Source: Sclerurus mexicanus (taxonomy: Eukaryota > Chordata > Aves > Passeriformes > Furnariidae). Taken from it: a stretch of DNA of 64,000 nt. The notes under the pieces are model-generated. The model did not search any database, was not told where the DNA came from, and saw only the letters and a list, made by a program, of their open reading frames with translations. Positions 50,873 to 64,000 of this stretch are shown one piece after another. The stretch's first letter is position 1. Every line of letters starts with the position of its first letter. Both the position numbers and the translations under genes were made by a program. The stretch is from NCBI GenBank assembly GCA_013396755.1, contig VWZF01005177.1:1838910-1902909 (forward strand). The letters are read 5' to 3'.

Positions 50873-51143
50873 AGCAATAGGACAAGGGGGAATGTCTTTA
50901 AATTGCAAGAGAGTATAAATTAGATATTAGGAAGAAATTCTTTACTGTGAGAGTGATGAGGCACTGGAATAGGTTGCCCAGACAAGCTGTGGATGTCCTG
51001 TCCCTGGGAGTGTTCAAGGACAGGCTGGATGGCACTTTGAGCAACCTGATATAGTGGACGGTGTTCCTGCCCATGGCAGGGAGGTTGGAACTGGGTGATT
51101 TTCAAGGTCCCTTCCAACCCAAGCCATTCTGTGATTCTGTGAG
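50873..51143 (+). mobile_element. CR1 LINE, 5'-truncated with intact 3' end
   Basis: It opens 'GCAATAGGACAAGGGGGAAT', continues 'TAGATATTAGGAAGAAATTC', 'TGGAATAGGTTGCCCAGACA' and 'TGTTCAAGGACAGGCTGGAT', and ends 'AAGGTCCCTTCCAACCCAAG' plus 'CCATTCTGTGATTCTGTGA'. This is about 270 bp of CR1 3' region in good order, in the same orientation as SLC35F1. The preserved terminal repeats suggest it is among the younger copies here. Confidence 0.97.
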
Positions 51144-54100
51144 TCCTCCCAGTGCAAGGGGCCACGCTAACCCTGGGTTGTAAAAATGAAACACATCAGT
51201 CAGCATGGCTTGGGACCAGTGAAAAATAATGACCTTCAGGTCTTTGGTATTCTCATAGCAGCACTGAAGAATCTCCCTGCTGTGTTACACATTGCTGTCT
51301 GCAGTGTGCTTTCTCCTAATTACTCTGGGCTTCTAATTAGGGATGCCAAACTGTGTGGGATATGTTTATTATGAAACTGGTCAGCCAAACAGTCCTTTTG
51401 TCTGGGGTTTGAAGAGCCCTTTTCATATTCAGAGGGAATTCTCTACTCTAGGAGAAATGAAACTAGAATGCTGCCTATTTACAGGCATTTCAAATGGCAG
51501 GGATCTTTTTTGTAATGTGCAATTTTCAGTTCTGGATAGCATGCTCACAGGAGCAAAAATTATGATGCATTATGCATTTGGAATTTGCCTATCACATCAC
51601 GGACACCACAGCAAGCAAGCCAGAAAAAAACCCAGTATTACTAGAGCCAGATTCCTGTTCGGTTCCATTTACATAATAATTGTGTTTGAATTTTTGCTCT
51701 ACTTTCAACTGAGTTTTAAAAATTTCCTTCTATAAAATGCTGAATGCTTCTGCTCTCTCTCCTGAATGAACTTTTTACTCTGTAGGTGATAACAATTCAG
51801 TGATGTGTTAAACTTTTCAGATATGTATAGTTTTCATATAGAACCTGGGGATCTTATTCTTTATGATAGTTTCCCTAAACCACAGAATTTCCTTTCCCAG
51901 TCAAATGAAGTCTTCTTGCATTCTTAGCCGTAATACAGAAACAGATGTAATTTCAACACAGCATGATTATTCCACATAGCTGGTAGAAAGACAGCGTTAA
52001 AAAAAACAACCCAAAAATGATGGACCATGTGGGTGATACAAAGTTAAAACCAGTAGAATTTGACCTCTCTGTCTTTTGATTTGTTTTGCTATTCCTAGCA
52101 GAGAGCTTGGGTGGTATTTTTCAATACTCAGGGTTTTTTGCTGTCAGCTGTCCTTGTTACACTGACCAGGAGACAGATGCTTTCTGCTTTGGCCTGTTCT
52201 TCCTTTTCACCCACACAGAGGACCAGTCATCTCAGGGCTTAGTCAGTTTTCATTCTCATCAGATGTGTTTTGATTTGCCAGCTGTTTAACAAAGTACAAA
52301 TAAACACAGAGAGGAATCCTGACCCAAACATAGGGAAAATATGCTGACAGGTAAAGGCTCAAAAAGCCCCTCACTTTTTTCTTTCTAGTGTTGTTATTTC
52401 TCTCAATGAAGTGCTCCTGATCGTTAGGTTAGGTACTTGCTGTCTGAATCCACAGCATGCAATCTGTGTTACAGAATATCTATCCGTCTTTTAATTCTGG
52501 CCAAAGCAGCACAGTCCATTCCCTTACGTCGTATCATTGGAATAAATCATGACATCTCACAGCACATATAAGCTGAAAATTGGAAAGCACTGTTCCTTTA
52601 GGATGCAGGTGGCAGCAGTTAAGCATGAGCACTGTATGTCATGGTTTAATGATGCAAACACTAATACAATCATGATAACCCCAAAGCAATAAAAGGCCAG
52701 GCCTAATCAAGCATCCGTGCTGTAGCATTCTATCTCTTGATCCCTGATAAAGCTTATTCAGTCCAGAGAGGCCTCTTGTTTTACTAGGTTGCTTTCAAAA
52801 TAGCTTTGATGATCAAAAAAGTATTCTTTGTGCCATCAGAGACAAAGGCTGCAAGAGTGTGTTAAGTGAAAGGATAGAAGCACCTCATTTTTCCTGTGCC
52901 TGCTGATGCAGGCAAGAGCACAGAAACAAAAGGGCATTTGTTCTCTTACCATCCTCTTGGTCTAAGTGAGGAAATGGGAGGTCTTGTCCACTCAGAGGGT
53001 AAATTTGTTCTAAGGTTGCATGTGAACTAGAGATACCTCTCCTTGTGAAAAAGACCCTGGAAGATTCAAATTGGCAGTTCAGGTCACAGTCACTTTGGGA
53101 AGCTCAGACCCAGTCATGTCTCTAGCTGCTAAGTTTATACCCTCAACCAGTACCTTCTAGACACAGCATTCAGATTTGCACCAGGGTTCAAAGACTGGTG
53201 TGTATTTTTTGAGAGCAAACCTTGCAGGCACTAAGTGCAGTGAGCATGAAAGGAATGCTGATCTTTAGACTGGCCAAAGTCCTGGGTGATGAACCACGTT
53301 TGCACCAAGATGCTGTATCATTGCTGTGAGGCAATGTCTATACTGAATATACTCCTTCAGAAAAATGCAGTTTTACCCTGGAGGTAAATGCACATTCATT
53401 TTACGAATATTTAGCCAGCTGTGGTCATTCCATGCCAGTAAGTCCATAAATAGGAACCACAGATGCAATAAAATGGGAAAGGATATAGTTACTCAGCTCA
53501 CAGCTGCAACATCATAGGCATCTAGTGGAATTTAGCATAGCAGAATGAAAAAATCATCACAAAGTGGTGTTTTATACTGTTATGCTTTGCTTGGTGATGC
53601 CAGCACCTAAATCTGAGGTGATGTAAATCTGCAACATATATTTGCAAGCATTTATGTTTGGATCAGGATTTAGATTTTGTGGCTAAGCCTGGGAAGCTCC
53701 CTCCTTGCTAACTTTTCCAGGAGCTCTGCCAGCCCTTCCAACACAGTGCTAATCTGAACACAAGTCTGTGAGTTCCTGTTTGAGAAGATAAACCTCATCA
53801 CTGGAAGGACAAGTGGGCAGGCTTAAGGAAGCTCTGAGGGAGTGCAGTTTGAACCAGTTGTGCATCTTGCTGCTTGATTTTCATCCCCATCTGTGCAGCT
53901 GCCATTACACGTATTTGTACCACACATTTGGGTAGTAGGGGCACAGATGTTGTAAGTAAAAGAATCAAGGCTTTTGAGCATGTGAAAAGCAAGGTATTAT
54001 ACGGTACAGTCCTGGAAGTGCTCAGATACCATGGCAATGAGCGCATACTGAGCTTTGAAATTTAGTCCACAGTATCAGGGTATTGCACAGGGATGAATGT

Positions 54101-57100
54101 TCTCAGTAATTTTATTTGAGGGTAAAGAAACTCCCTATCTAGCCCAGATAGCCTCACAGTATGTCAAATAATAAATTACCTCTTAAGGATGTGAGCTGAA
54201 TCACAAACATTTTTATTTCTTTTTTGGAATTAAGGGATAACTGTCCTTTGAAATGTTAGTATATGGGTCTGACACTTGTTAATGCATAAACATCTCAAGT
54301 ACTGTTCACAAAACCAACCATCCCTTCTCACTTCAATGAGGAAAATTAATGATTCTGATAAAATAGTATACCCTTGATCCTACAGCTGTAAGCAGAATGC
54401 AAGGGTTGTCTCTGCCACTTCATGCAGTATCAGTATTTCCCTGTGATTTATTGAATATTTAAACATTCATCAATTCAAACAGCTAGCCAGAGTAGCAAGA
54501 TCCACATTCAGCACACGTAGCTCCAGCGTTCATACAGGAGATTTGAAGTGCGGTTACAAGATGATAACTGTATTGCCTGAAGGAGATAAGTCCTGGTCTG
54601 CCAGAATGGTGCTTTGTATGTAATTAGTGTAAAAATTCAGAGGAACAGAGTTTATCCTTGAGATCATCTTTCTCATTAAAAAAGAATCATAATGAAGAAA
54701 CAAAGTGGTCTCTGCAGTGAATCGGATTGACTTTCTAAGTTTTCGTTAAATCAAAGGCTCAGTATCATCCCATTTTGCAGAGCCAAATCATAAACTGTAT
54801 ACAGGACTTGCAGCAAAGTCCCTGTGACGATCATCCTTTCTGAAGGTTTGGAAGTACTACCTTTTTTAAAATATTTTTTTTTTTTAAATAAAGGATGTGA
54901 GACAGTATGAATCAAGGGAATACAAGGTTAAACTAGTAGGATAAAACTCTAATTCCAACTTATTCTTCTGTCTAACACCTAATACTTAGTTCTAACACAA
55001 ACAGTGATTTTCTTTTCTGTCATATCCATTATGACCAGGGTAATTAATATAATTACTGTTACAACTAAACACATCTTTCAGGCAAAAATGTACAAATATC
55101 CTGTAAGTTTATCTACCATTTTGTAAGCATATTTTTTTTCATTTATATTTGGCTGAGCTGTTAGCTGTTGGCATATGGTTGCTTTGAACTTCTGTTGTAT
55201 TTCTGGATGATAGTGCTATAATAATAATAGCAGCTTCATCTGAAAGAACTCAGTATGCAAGTTGCAGTTGTGCTGTATGCTCTCCCTTCTGCTCATAAAC
55301 TGCCAAGCACAGGTGGGACCAAGTCACTTCTGGAAGATGCTTAGGATGCGGGGACCTGGGGACTCACCTGTTGGCTTAGGTGTCCCTTTGCAACATTGCT
55401 CCACAAACCTTGAGGATGCTTTAGACCCAAGTCACTACAGAATAGAGCAGCACAAGGTCATTAGCAACCAGCTCTGTTAGAACCTTCCTCTACATTATTT
55501 GTCTTGATTTAGCATTAAAGAGAAGATGAGGATAACACATGTTGTCTAGCAGCCTCCTCCCTTTCTTGCACGCGTTTCCCTAATGAGAGCAGGTATCTTT
55601 GAGGGGAAGGTGAGAGCTTTGCTGACAGCAATAGTGAGAGCTCCAAATATATAGGGGAGGGGGAGAGACCATGTGCATATCTCAAAGGAGCACTTATCCT
55701 TTAGTTTTCAGACAGTGACAGTAAATTCACAGGGATATTTTTGTGACTTTTACAGAAATACAGCAAATAAAGGAAAATTATGCATCTGTGCCTTTTCTGA
55801 GTTAAATATTCATGAGCTTGCTTCTGTGCAGCTACTAGAATTTTTACACAGTATCATTTGTCCATGCTTCTCAGATTCTCTTTCTGTAATCTGATGCTTG
55901 GTTTTGTTTTGGTTAATTCTAAGAGAGGCTTTAATACCCCAGAGTAGAGGTGGACTGTCACTGTTTTAATAAAATGGATCTGCACTTAGTTGCAGTGTTG
56001 ATGAATATAAGTGGAGTTGCATGTTCATGGCAATACACTATGATATATGCAGTTTGTTTTCATTGCTATTTGAAATCTTTGTTTTCAATGTTCTTTTGAG
56101 TCCCATTAATATTTCAGCTGCTTGATGCAGAAAAAGAGCAATTAGTGCCTTTATTTCCTATGTTTGGAATGTAAGAGGTTTGTTTCCATTTAAAAGACCT
56201 GAGGTGGTTTTTGTTCATTCATTTTGTGCACACACATTTAATTATACATGCATGCATATAAAAAGACTCCAACTATGTATTATCAGTAGAACTTATTTTT
56301 AGTGTTGTTTTATATTCTCTATCACTTCAAGATCCTAGTGAACTTCATGTTTTCCTGAGCTAGGCTTCATGCTCATTTGGACAGGTGTATGCTAAGAAAC
56401 AGGCCATGGTGTAACCAGGAACATCTCATGTCCATTCACAGCTTTTACAACAATTGAAAGAGATGAAATGCCATGTAGGGGACAGAAACTTGCCATGCTT
56501 TTCATGGGAACCAAGTTGCCAGTGAGCTCTTTCCAAGCGTGGAGGTGAATTCCTGAATGCATGGATGCTGCTGAAGGACCCTATGGAGTCTTTTGCAAGT
56601 GTGTTGAAATCATGGGTTAGATTTTGTCTTAAGACAAAATAAGTTCTGTGTTAAGACTGTATACCAAAACTGAAGAGAGCAGCAAAAACACTTGAAGGAC
56701 CCCAGTGAATTTCTGGTGCTCTTATGACTGAGCCAAACCATATATTGTAGAAATGCACATTGGGAAGTAGTTCCTGCTAAAGCTAAGAGGTCTGAATAAA
56801 CTTGGCCATTGGACCAGGCAGCCAGCATGCCCTGGGCTGAGATCATTGGGTTGAGTGCTTTCTAAGAAAGCCAGGTAGCTGAGGAAGTGGTAGGCTGGCA
56901 GGAGCTGAAATTACAAAGGCAGCTTCACAGTAGGAACTCTGAGTGAGAGACACCTGAAGTGGAGGCTGAAAATGGTCCTACCCTGGTGCAGTCCTGAACG
57001 CTGGTGGGTGAGAAACTACAGAATGTCAGGTGGGCAAGGGGAGAAATCATATCAAGGGACAAGTGCATTGTAATAAAAAGCATATGCCCTGATATTTTAG

Positions 57101-60100
57101 CTCTCGTTTAGATGATAGCATGAGTGGCATATATCATTGTCATGTCTCAAGCGACACGTTTTTCTTCCCAGCGGTGTTTACCTACAGCAGACTGCCTCTC
57201 TCGGTGGGAAAGTACTCTCCTGGGGATGTATAGGGAAAGTAATAATCACTGAAAGTTACTGAACAGAAACAAGACTAAAACTTTTCTCAACATTTCTCCC
57301 CGCACTGCAGCTGTAAAACTGAAATTGCATGGATAATAATACCTGGAAATGCTTGTGGATCTGCAGGGCATGATGATCTGAGATCTGCACATTCAAACCC
57401 ACCTGCTTTTTCTCTGGTTAATGAAGTATTAGAAATGTGGGAATACAGCCACTTTTAATTTAGTGAGGATTTTGAATGTGTTTGTTTCTTCCATTGCTAT
57501 TTGCTTAGAAAACATAAAAGAGTTTGTTTTTATCAGAAGAATCTATCTCTGAAGTATGGAACAAAATAAAATCAATAAAAAAGAAAGTAGGGTTCTTTTT
57601 TCTTTAAAGGATATGGCATGCTGCAGAAAAGAAATGTGTTGCTGTTTCAAGGTGAGAGAATTCAAGTCATATCTCAGAACAATCTGCCTTTAAGAAGACA
57701 AATGACTTTGGTATTTACTGCAGTATTTTTTCCCAATAATATAATGACTGTTGAATAGCATCCCTTTTCAAAATAGACAGCACATGCACCTTTTCATTAT
57801 GCAGCCCTTTGAGATAATTATAAGATACAAGGCAACATAAAAGTTTGGGCACGTATACATAACTACTTCCTCTTGTATATGTTTACATTTCTATTCACAG
57901 AAGTGCATGATTGCAAGGAAGAGCTCCCAGAGTGTCTGTGTAAGAATTGCACCATTACTATGCCTTGACAATAGAAACATTTCTAGCAGGGCTGACATTT
58001 CATACTTAGGTTGTATTCCATTATCTCTATCTATAAAGATTGTACCCATGCCTAAAACTGCATGAAGGCATGTTGTCTTTATGGCTGATTAGTTTCTCTT
58101 TAAAATCATCTTTGTAAAAGCAGTCCTGATTTAAAAGTAAGGCACTTGTTTAATTTGTAAAGCAGTAAAAACAGTCATAGCCCCCTCCATGGAAAAAGAA
58201 GGGGATCTAAAATGCAGAGGTGCTGTGTCAATGAACTTGTGTAGACAAGTACAGGCAGCTTTCTATCAATAGTAATTTCTAAGCATATATAGACAGCAAG
58301 CATTAAATAAATGTTTATAAGTATGTGCACCTGAAATTCCAAGTTAAACAGTCAAATAAACACAAGCAACTGACACAAGAAAGAAAATCACATCTTTAAA
58401 GTTTACACAGGATGTTTCTGCTTAAAAGTTTCACAATTGCCTTCAATGTCTGTTAAATGCCCACACAATAGTACAGCAGCAACTCATTCCGTATTGGAAG
58501 CTGCTTACTGCAAATTGTCAGGTTCTGTCAACTTTCCTTCTCAATTTTTTTACAAAAGACTCAGGTTTTTTAGTCCAATATTTCAATTTCAATTTTCAGT
58601 AACCTGATAAAGTGTTGTCTCCTTATTTCTTAATCTTTTAAACAGTGATGTAAAAATGGAAATTGTCAGCTGTTCCTGTCATATGCATTACAGAGGCATT
58701 TCTTCATATGCATTTGATGAAGCTTCTGTTTATTTCCATAATTTCCATTATTCCTGCTTTGGTAAGAAAACAGTCTATCTTCTGTGAATGACAATATTGA
58801 GAGATAAAATGCTTGTTTCTTAAAAAAATATTATGTATCATATTATTACTATTTTGCATTGTTGCTTTTCTTTTGTACTTTATTGAGCTCTGTTTAATGT
58901 TATGTGGATTGAATCTGTTGTGTACACAATAGTATTTAATAGACTTGACAAATTTTTGGTTATAGAGGCAAGCAGCACTTAAAAGAAGCAGAATTTTTCA
59001 CGAAACCCTGGATATTGAGACAGAGATTACCGACAGGTCTGAAAAACTGTAGTATTAAGGAAGTAGGATCAATAGCAGTGATGTTTGTCATTGCCTTTTT
59101 CAGTCTTACAGACAAAGCTTAATATTTATTAGGTTGGAATTAATTAATTGTAGAAGCCAAAATTTATATCTTCAGTGAAGGGTTATGAACCAATTACTGA
59201 TAGTGATTTTCAGCTGAAAATCATATCCCATATCAATAGTTTAGCTGTAGTGGCATTCAGGAATAAAGCATTCCCCTTCAAGGGAATTTAGTAAACTAAT
59301 TTTCTTCCTTACAAATTAATGTTATTACCTATTAACATTGCTAACTTCAAAGCAAGAACAATAAGTATTTTACTAGCTAGACTAACAGTAAGTATTTCAG
59401 AGCTTTAAATGATAGTGAGAAAGGTTTTTTTCTTCACTTTCTTCCAAAATTATATTAATTAGTGATACTTATATGATCATGGAAAGTAAAAAGACCTCCT
59501 AAGTTAAACTTGCAGAGGATACTTTGTGACACAGCTAAACCACAGCATCAGCAATAACCAACTATTTTTGAAAACTGATATTAGAAAAGTATCCTTTAGA
59601 GATAATACATGAAATCAGGTTGCAAATGTTTCGGTTAGGTCATTTATGTTTCTATAAATCTTTGCCCAAGCACAATCAGTGCTCAAAGGAGGGTACCTTT
59701 TATTACATAAGGAAAATATTAACATGAGAAACTGAGTTTGACAAGGTTTCAGGGAGACATGGTCAGAGAAGGAATTCTTAGGAAACAGACAGACTGCTGT
59801 ACATGTCAGACATCTACATGGTGGGAAAGCTCAGAAAACATGAATATTTGCTCTGAAAACCACCCTTACACCCCAGGAGCATCCTTAACAAGGGGTTTAT
59901 TTTTGCTGTATTGGAACATTTGCTGTGCCCTAGGCACCAGGCCAATAGGTTTGTGGCAGAGCTGTACAGTCACAAAAGAGGCATCCCAAAGATTGTGGTC
60001 AGGATTTTCTTCTGATTAAAGAAAACACAGGCGTGTTTCCACCAGTACTGCCCACATTCCACCTCGAGACCTGCCTAGGTCATTCTTCCCCTTTAGCTAT

Positions 60101-63100
60101 CAAGTATTCCCACCATGGGAAAGTGATACGCAATTAGCCATGTGTCACTGCAGAAAGGATTTGGTATATCACTGCTCAAACTCTGGTTTTGTTGGTTTCA
60201 TTGACAAAAGAACTCTGAGAGAAATGCTGTGGAAAGGGACTGCAGACAGCAGCACTTAAATGAAACAGTTCCTCAACGACTGTTTCCTGAAGAACTGTTT
60301 TTCCCAACTCCGAATGGCGCCAGTCACAAAGTGACATTGCTCAGTGCTCATTTCTTGAAAATGCTCTGAACTGCCCTGTTTGCAGTGGTGAGATGACCAA
60401 GAGGAGCTAAAAGGATTTTGGTTCCAGTATGTAGAAGCAGAAATCTGATTCTGTGATATATCTGTGATTTGCCTCTGTCAGACCCAAGAAGCAGGCAGAG
60501 GCTTTGATACCTTACGCTCTGGATGCCTGAATTTGCTGACGGCACAATCTCCAGATGGTTACGTGGTGGCTGGCTGTTTGAACAGTCTGGTTTGGTTTTT
60601 ATATTATTACTAAGCAGACCAACCCTGTCCAGATTGCAGATTTGTGGGGGTTTTTTTGGCAGTAGCTCTGTTTAAGAACAAGAGTTGATGGCACCCCTTT
60701 CTAACTCCGTGACTCCCTCAGGGAACAATTGTACAGAGAAAAATTGTCTTTTGACCTTGTCCAGTTCCAGTTGAAAAGACAAATTAAGGTTGAAATAGAT
60801 ATGGCCACAAGTTTGAACACAGACTTTAGGTTTAGGATTTGGTTGAACCTGGCAAAAAGCGAAAGTGAGCAGAAAGTGATTTTTTTTTTATTTTAAGTTC
60901 AGAACATAAATACAATATGATCTTCATGTAGCCTTCTGGACAATTTTGGAGATTGCATACAAAGAAATCTGTAAAGAGTTTGCCTGAACAGACAAATAGA
61001 CATGTAAATCAGGGAAACAAAGCTGTAATGAGCCATGGGAGCTGAGACCAAAACACTCATTCTGAGTGAGTCAGCATGCCTGGAGAACAGCAGTTCTCAT
61101 CCCCTGTGTAATTTGAGAGCCTTGTGTCACATCTGTGATCAGAGGAATTCCCTGCTGATTCCATTTTTTCCTGTCATACCAAAATAATCTTTATGCTGCT
61201 CAGCCTATTATCAGTGTCACCCAAAGCTTTGTTTCTCTTTTTGTTTCTGATTTCCTTTTCTTTTTACAGTCCTTTCAATTGTGTTAGTCTCCACTTCCTG
61301 CTTCCCTGTCTTATCCTATATGCATTTTTGTAATTTATTCCAAATATTGCTTATAGATGGAAAGCAGTTCTCAAATGATTACATCTTTGGAAATATTCTC
61401 AAACGATGCATTTGATTTGAGTCAGGCATTGGCTTCTTTTGCACTTTGTGCTAACATGTTAGGAACAATTTTCATTCTAAAGCAGTTTCATATGGATAAA
61501 ACTTGGTTACTATTTTTAGGAGGAGAAATGAACATCAAAGCAGCAGTAGTGGGTGGTACAAGGCATGCTGTTATCAAAAGAAATGATAAAATAAGACCAA
61601 GTTATGAGGTCATTTCTCAAGGCCTTCGTCTGAAACAATCAAAAGTATAGGGGAAAATATGTACTATAGAATAGCAAGAGAAAAAGGAAAAGTACCTGCA
61701 CTATAGAACAAGATGTTTTCTTTGTCACAGAGCTGCATTTTGACTTTGTCAATAGTGGATTACATCCATGTCTAAAATACAGACAGAGGTTGAATGAAAT
61801 TTCACAAGGATTTGATTTATTTTTAAGCTGTAATGAGAATTTTTCATATAGATGAATTTTGAGAAAACATAGCCTATTTTGAAGTCAGGCATTTTATTAA
61901 CAGAGAAAATTCTGATCAGCTTTTGAGCTATGTGCTCTCTGAACACAGACAAATTTGCATTGCTATCTTTTTGAATTATAGTAAATATGAATAGTAACTT
62001 ACAGGGGTTTGATTAAACATTTCATCACAAATACTGGTGCAGTTAATCTGAGTAGGAGAACCTTTTCATAGCTGCTGCCATGGAAATAAAACCAATGAAG
62101 TTATGTTTGAAGCCCCTTGTGGTTAGAGTTCAGTCAAGCACAGAGTTAGAGAATTTGCAGATTCAGTGCTGTACAGCACAGGTTCTTGCAAGACAGTAAA
62201 TCACATCAGAAGCAGATTATCTATCTGTCCATCCGTCCATTACTGTGGTAGCTGAGTGCCTTTAAAAGCTATTTTATTCTAGACCCCATATGTTCAAATA
62301 CATTATGCAACACATTTAAAGTGTCAAAATTCTATTTTTTAGCTTTGATTCAGTGTGTAACACTGAACAAGTTAAAATATAATCTTATTATTGTTTCTCT
62401 ACTGTGGACAGGAAAGAAAATCAGCAGAGGCAGTGAAGCGAACTGCCGAACATTGAGCTTTGTATGGAACAGTGCTGCCAACTTTGTAGAACACTGTTAT
62501 AAAGAGATTCATGATACTAAATATGTATCTGCTTTTTTCTTAAAACCTTCATTTAATTTTGCCAATTGAAAATAGCTCATCTGAGTTTTATAAGAAATAT
62601 GTTTCTTGCATGGTGGCAAAAAAAGTGTTCAAACATGGAATGTCAATTTCTTTTTTTAATATCAGGTTTAGTATGTTCAGCATAATGAGATTCTGTAAGC
62701 TCTCTTTCAAATTTTGAATGAGATACCTAATTCTAAGAAATGTTTGAATTTCTGTGGTTGGCTGTACTGAGAACGATGCCTGCCTGATTGATAGGTTCAG
62801 TAGTTGCCACTCTGAAGAGGAGAATACACTTGCCTGTGCTCTTTTTGGTCAAAGGAAGATAAAGTAATGACAAACCAATGAAAAAACTGAACCATGCTTC
62901 TGATGTTATGCCCAATGTATGCAGTTTGCCCACTGATACAAGCTTTTAGAAGTATAATGGACTGTAGAGCCTTCACCGAGCGCAGGGGTGTTCCATGCCA
63001 CCTAAAGCACACAGCGTGTTTATGTGTTGTTATGATGGCTATCTTCTCCCTCCAGTCGTAAAAGGAAGAAAGTCTGATGGCAGCAGGTACAGAATATGAA

Positions 63101-64000
63101 GGAGGACAAGATGCCACTTGCCACTTTTGACAGTTACCTTGTAAAACAAACTCCTCAGAACACACTGAGGCAGTTATGTTTTCCTACGTGACTCCTATGG
63201 GTCACACAGCACTCCAGCTGGAATCCAGTATCAGAAGACCCTACAGGGCTTGTGGCTTTAGTCTTGCAAAGGGTGACATAGGTGCAGCTATGTACTGGAT
63301 GACATGCATGTCCAATCCAATTTAAAAGACCCCTTTCAGACTTGGTGGCGTGATGCCCCAACATTGGCCCTAGCTGTTCGTTCTAAAACCAGCTGTAATG
63401 ACTTTACCATCTCACCCTCCCACTCAGCAACAGTATGTGGTAGTGTGTTCCTTCCAGTAACAGTGAATCCTCATTTCCCAATTCTGGATGATCACCATCA
63501 ATATTTTTCCGTCTGGCCTTGGCAGACTGCCTTTTGTCTTCTGGCTCAAGTAAGTGAGCAGCTCCCCCTTTCCTGCTGTTCCCAGTTGCCTTGTTAAACC
63601 CATCACATTAAAAAGCTCAATTGCTATGGTAAAATGGAAGAAAAGCCACCTGATCAAGAAGCAGTCCTGTGTTTCCATTTCACACTTTCTGCTTGGTTCA
63701 AATGCCCCACTGGCAACTCTAGCTAGCTTGTTAGAAGATTCCTTCCCCTACTGATGAAATGGCAACTATCCACTTTTTGCAGGTCTATTTTGATATGGGA
63801 GATAGAACAGTGTTGAGCAAATTCAGGTCCTTCTTTCTTACAATATGTATAAATTTGTAAGATTTGGAGATTCAGTTTCATAATATTTTGCCTTCAACTG
63901 CCTACTTTTACTCAAGGAGCTGAAACAACCCCTGGAAAGATGTCTTTATTTGCTAACACCAAATAGCATCATTCTTACATTTCTTAATTTATCTGTAATA
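51144..64000. other. Unique intron 2 stretch to window end, no gene seen
   Basis: Nearly 13 kb of AT-rich sequence without a CR1 or LTR that I can recognise, and without the next SLC35F1 exon. It includes a 130-codon + frame at 51343-51735 and a 122-codon minus frame at 62797-63165, neither resembling a known family. A short T run is present near 54868-54880. Confidence 0.55.

Larger units (their letters stand above)
45328..64000 (+). other. SLC35F1: SLC35F1 intron 2, 5' portion (about 18.7 kb in window)
   Basis: It follows the consensus donor at 45328. I looked for the next conserved segment of the protein (starting EENLLAILRRRWWKY in human) and did not find it, so the intron continues past the window end. 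It contains one CR1 copy, poly-A and poly-T tracts, and otherwise unique AT-rich sequence. Confidence 0.82.

Noticed and set aside
52030..52050. 'GGTGATACAAAGTT' resembling the LINE reverse-transcriptase DDTK box
   Set aside because: The catalytic YADD codons are absent and no neighbouring LINE blocks are visible.
59738..60019. 93-codon + ORF rich in Cys and Trp
   Set aside because: No recognisable family, no splice-site context and no conservation evidence.
45328..64000. Search for SLC35F1 exon 3 (EENLLAILRRRWWKY region)
   Set aside because: No frame with this segment was seen, so the exon lies beyond the window.
1..64000. tRNA genes, tRNA-derived SINEs, CRISPR arrays, bacterial operons, phage or plasmid features
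   Set aside because: Nothing resembling any of these was seen. Splice sites, CR1 and LTR content show vertebrate intronic DNA. A tRNA or small RNA missed by eye could be tested with tRNAscan-SE and Infernal.

Overview
This window looks like intronic DNA from a bird, most likely a neognath. The evidence is the repeat content: several CR1 LINE copies, one remnant of an older L3-like CR1, and two related LTRs of a type I know from bird genomes, with no Alu- or L1-like sequence. Base composition is AT-rich and uniform. There is no sign of prokaryotic gene organisation: no operons, no long ORFs, no CRISPR. The species cannot be fixed from the sequence.

The only protein-coding sequence I can support is one 176-bp internal exon at 45152-45327 on the + strand. 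It encodes 58 complete residues that match SLC35F1 (solute carrier family 35 member F1) almost residue for residue. It has a good polypyrimidine tract and acceptor and a perfect consensus donor. By comparison with the human protein (from memory) it is exon 2. That makes 1-45151 the 3' part of a very long intron 1, and 45328-64000 the 5' part of intron 2. No second exon was recognised, and the open frames elsewhere (at most about 170 codons) are chance frames or lie in repeats.

Layout. 1-7.5 kb: unique intron, short simple repeats. 7.55-7.94 kb: rearranged CR1 (+). 11.76 kb: 30-bp tandem duplication. 16.6-17.2 kb: near-complete ERV LTR. 23.7 kb: CR1 3' stub. 25.65-26.48 kb: ancient L3-like CR1 with a recognisable reverse-transcriptase YADD box. 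28.05-28.35 kb: CR1 (-). 29.46-29.60 kb: internally deleted solo LTR with a 5-bp target duplication. 32.26-32.80 kb: CR1 (+) with a still-open ORF2 C-terminal frame. 33.28-33.44 kb: G/T-rich tract holding a 37-base assembly gap. 37.6 kb: duplicated TG-containing unit. 40.97 kb: CR1 stub. 45.15 kb: SLC35F1 exon. 47.27-47.34 kb: double poly-A tract. 50.87-51.14 kb: CR1 (+) with intact 3' end. The last 13 kb is plain intron.

I found no new multi-gene system. The items most worth checking are the ancient LINE, the deleted LTR with its target duplication, the gap-bearing G/T tract, the poly-A doublet, and a few repeat-free stretches that could hold conserved non-coding elements.
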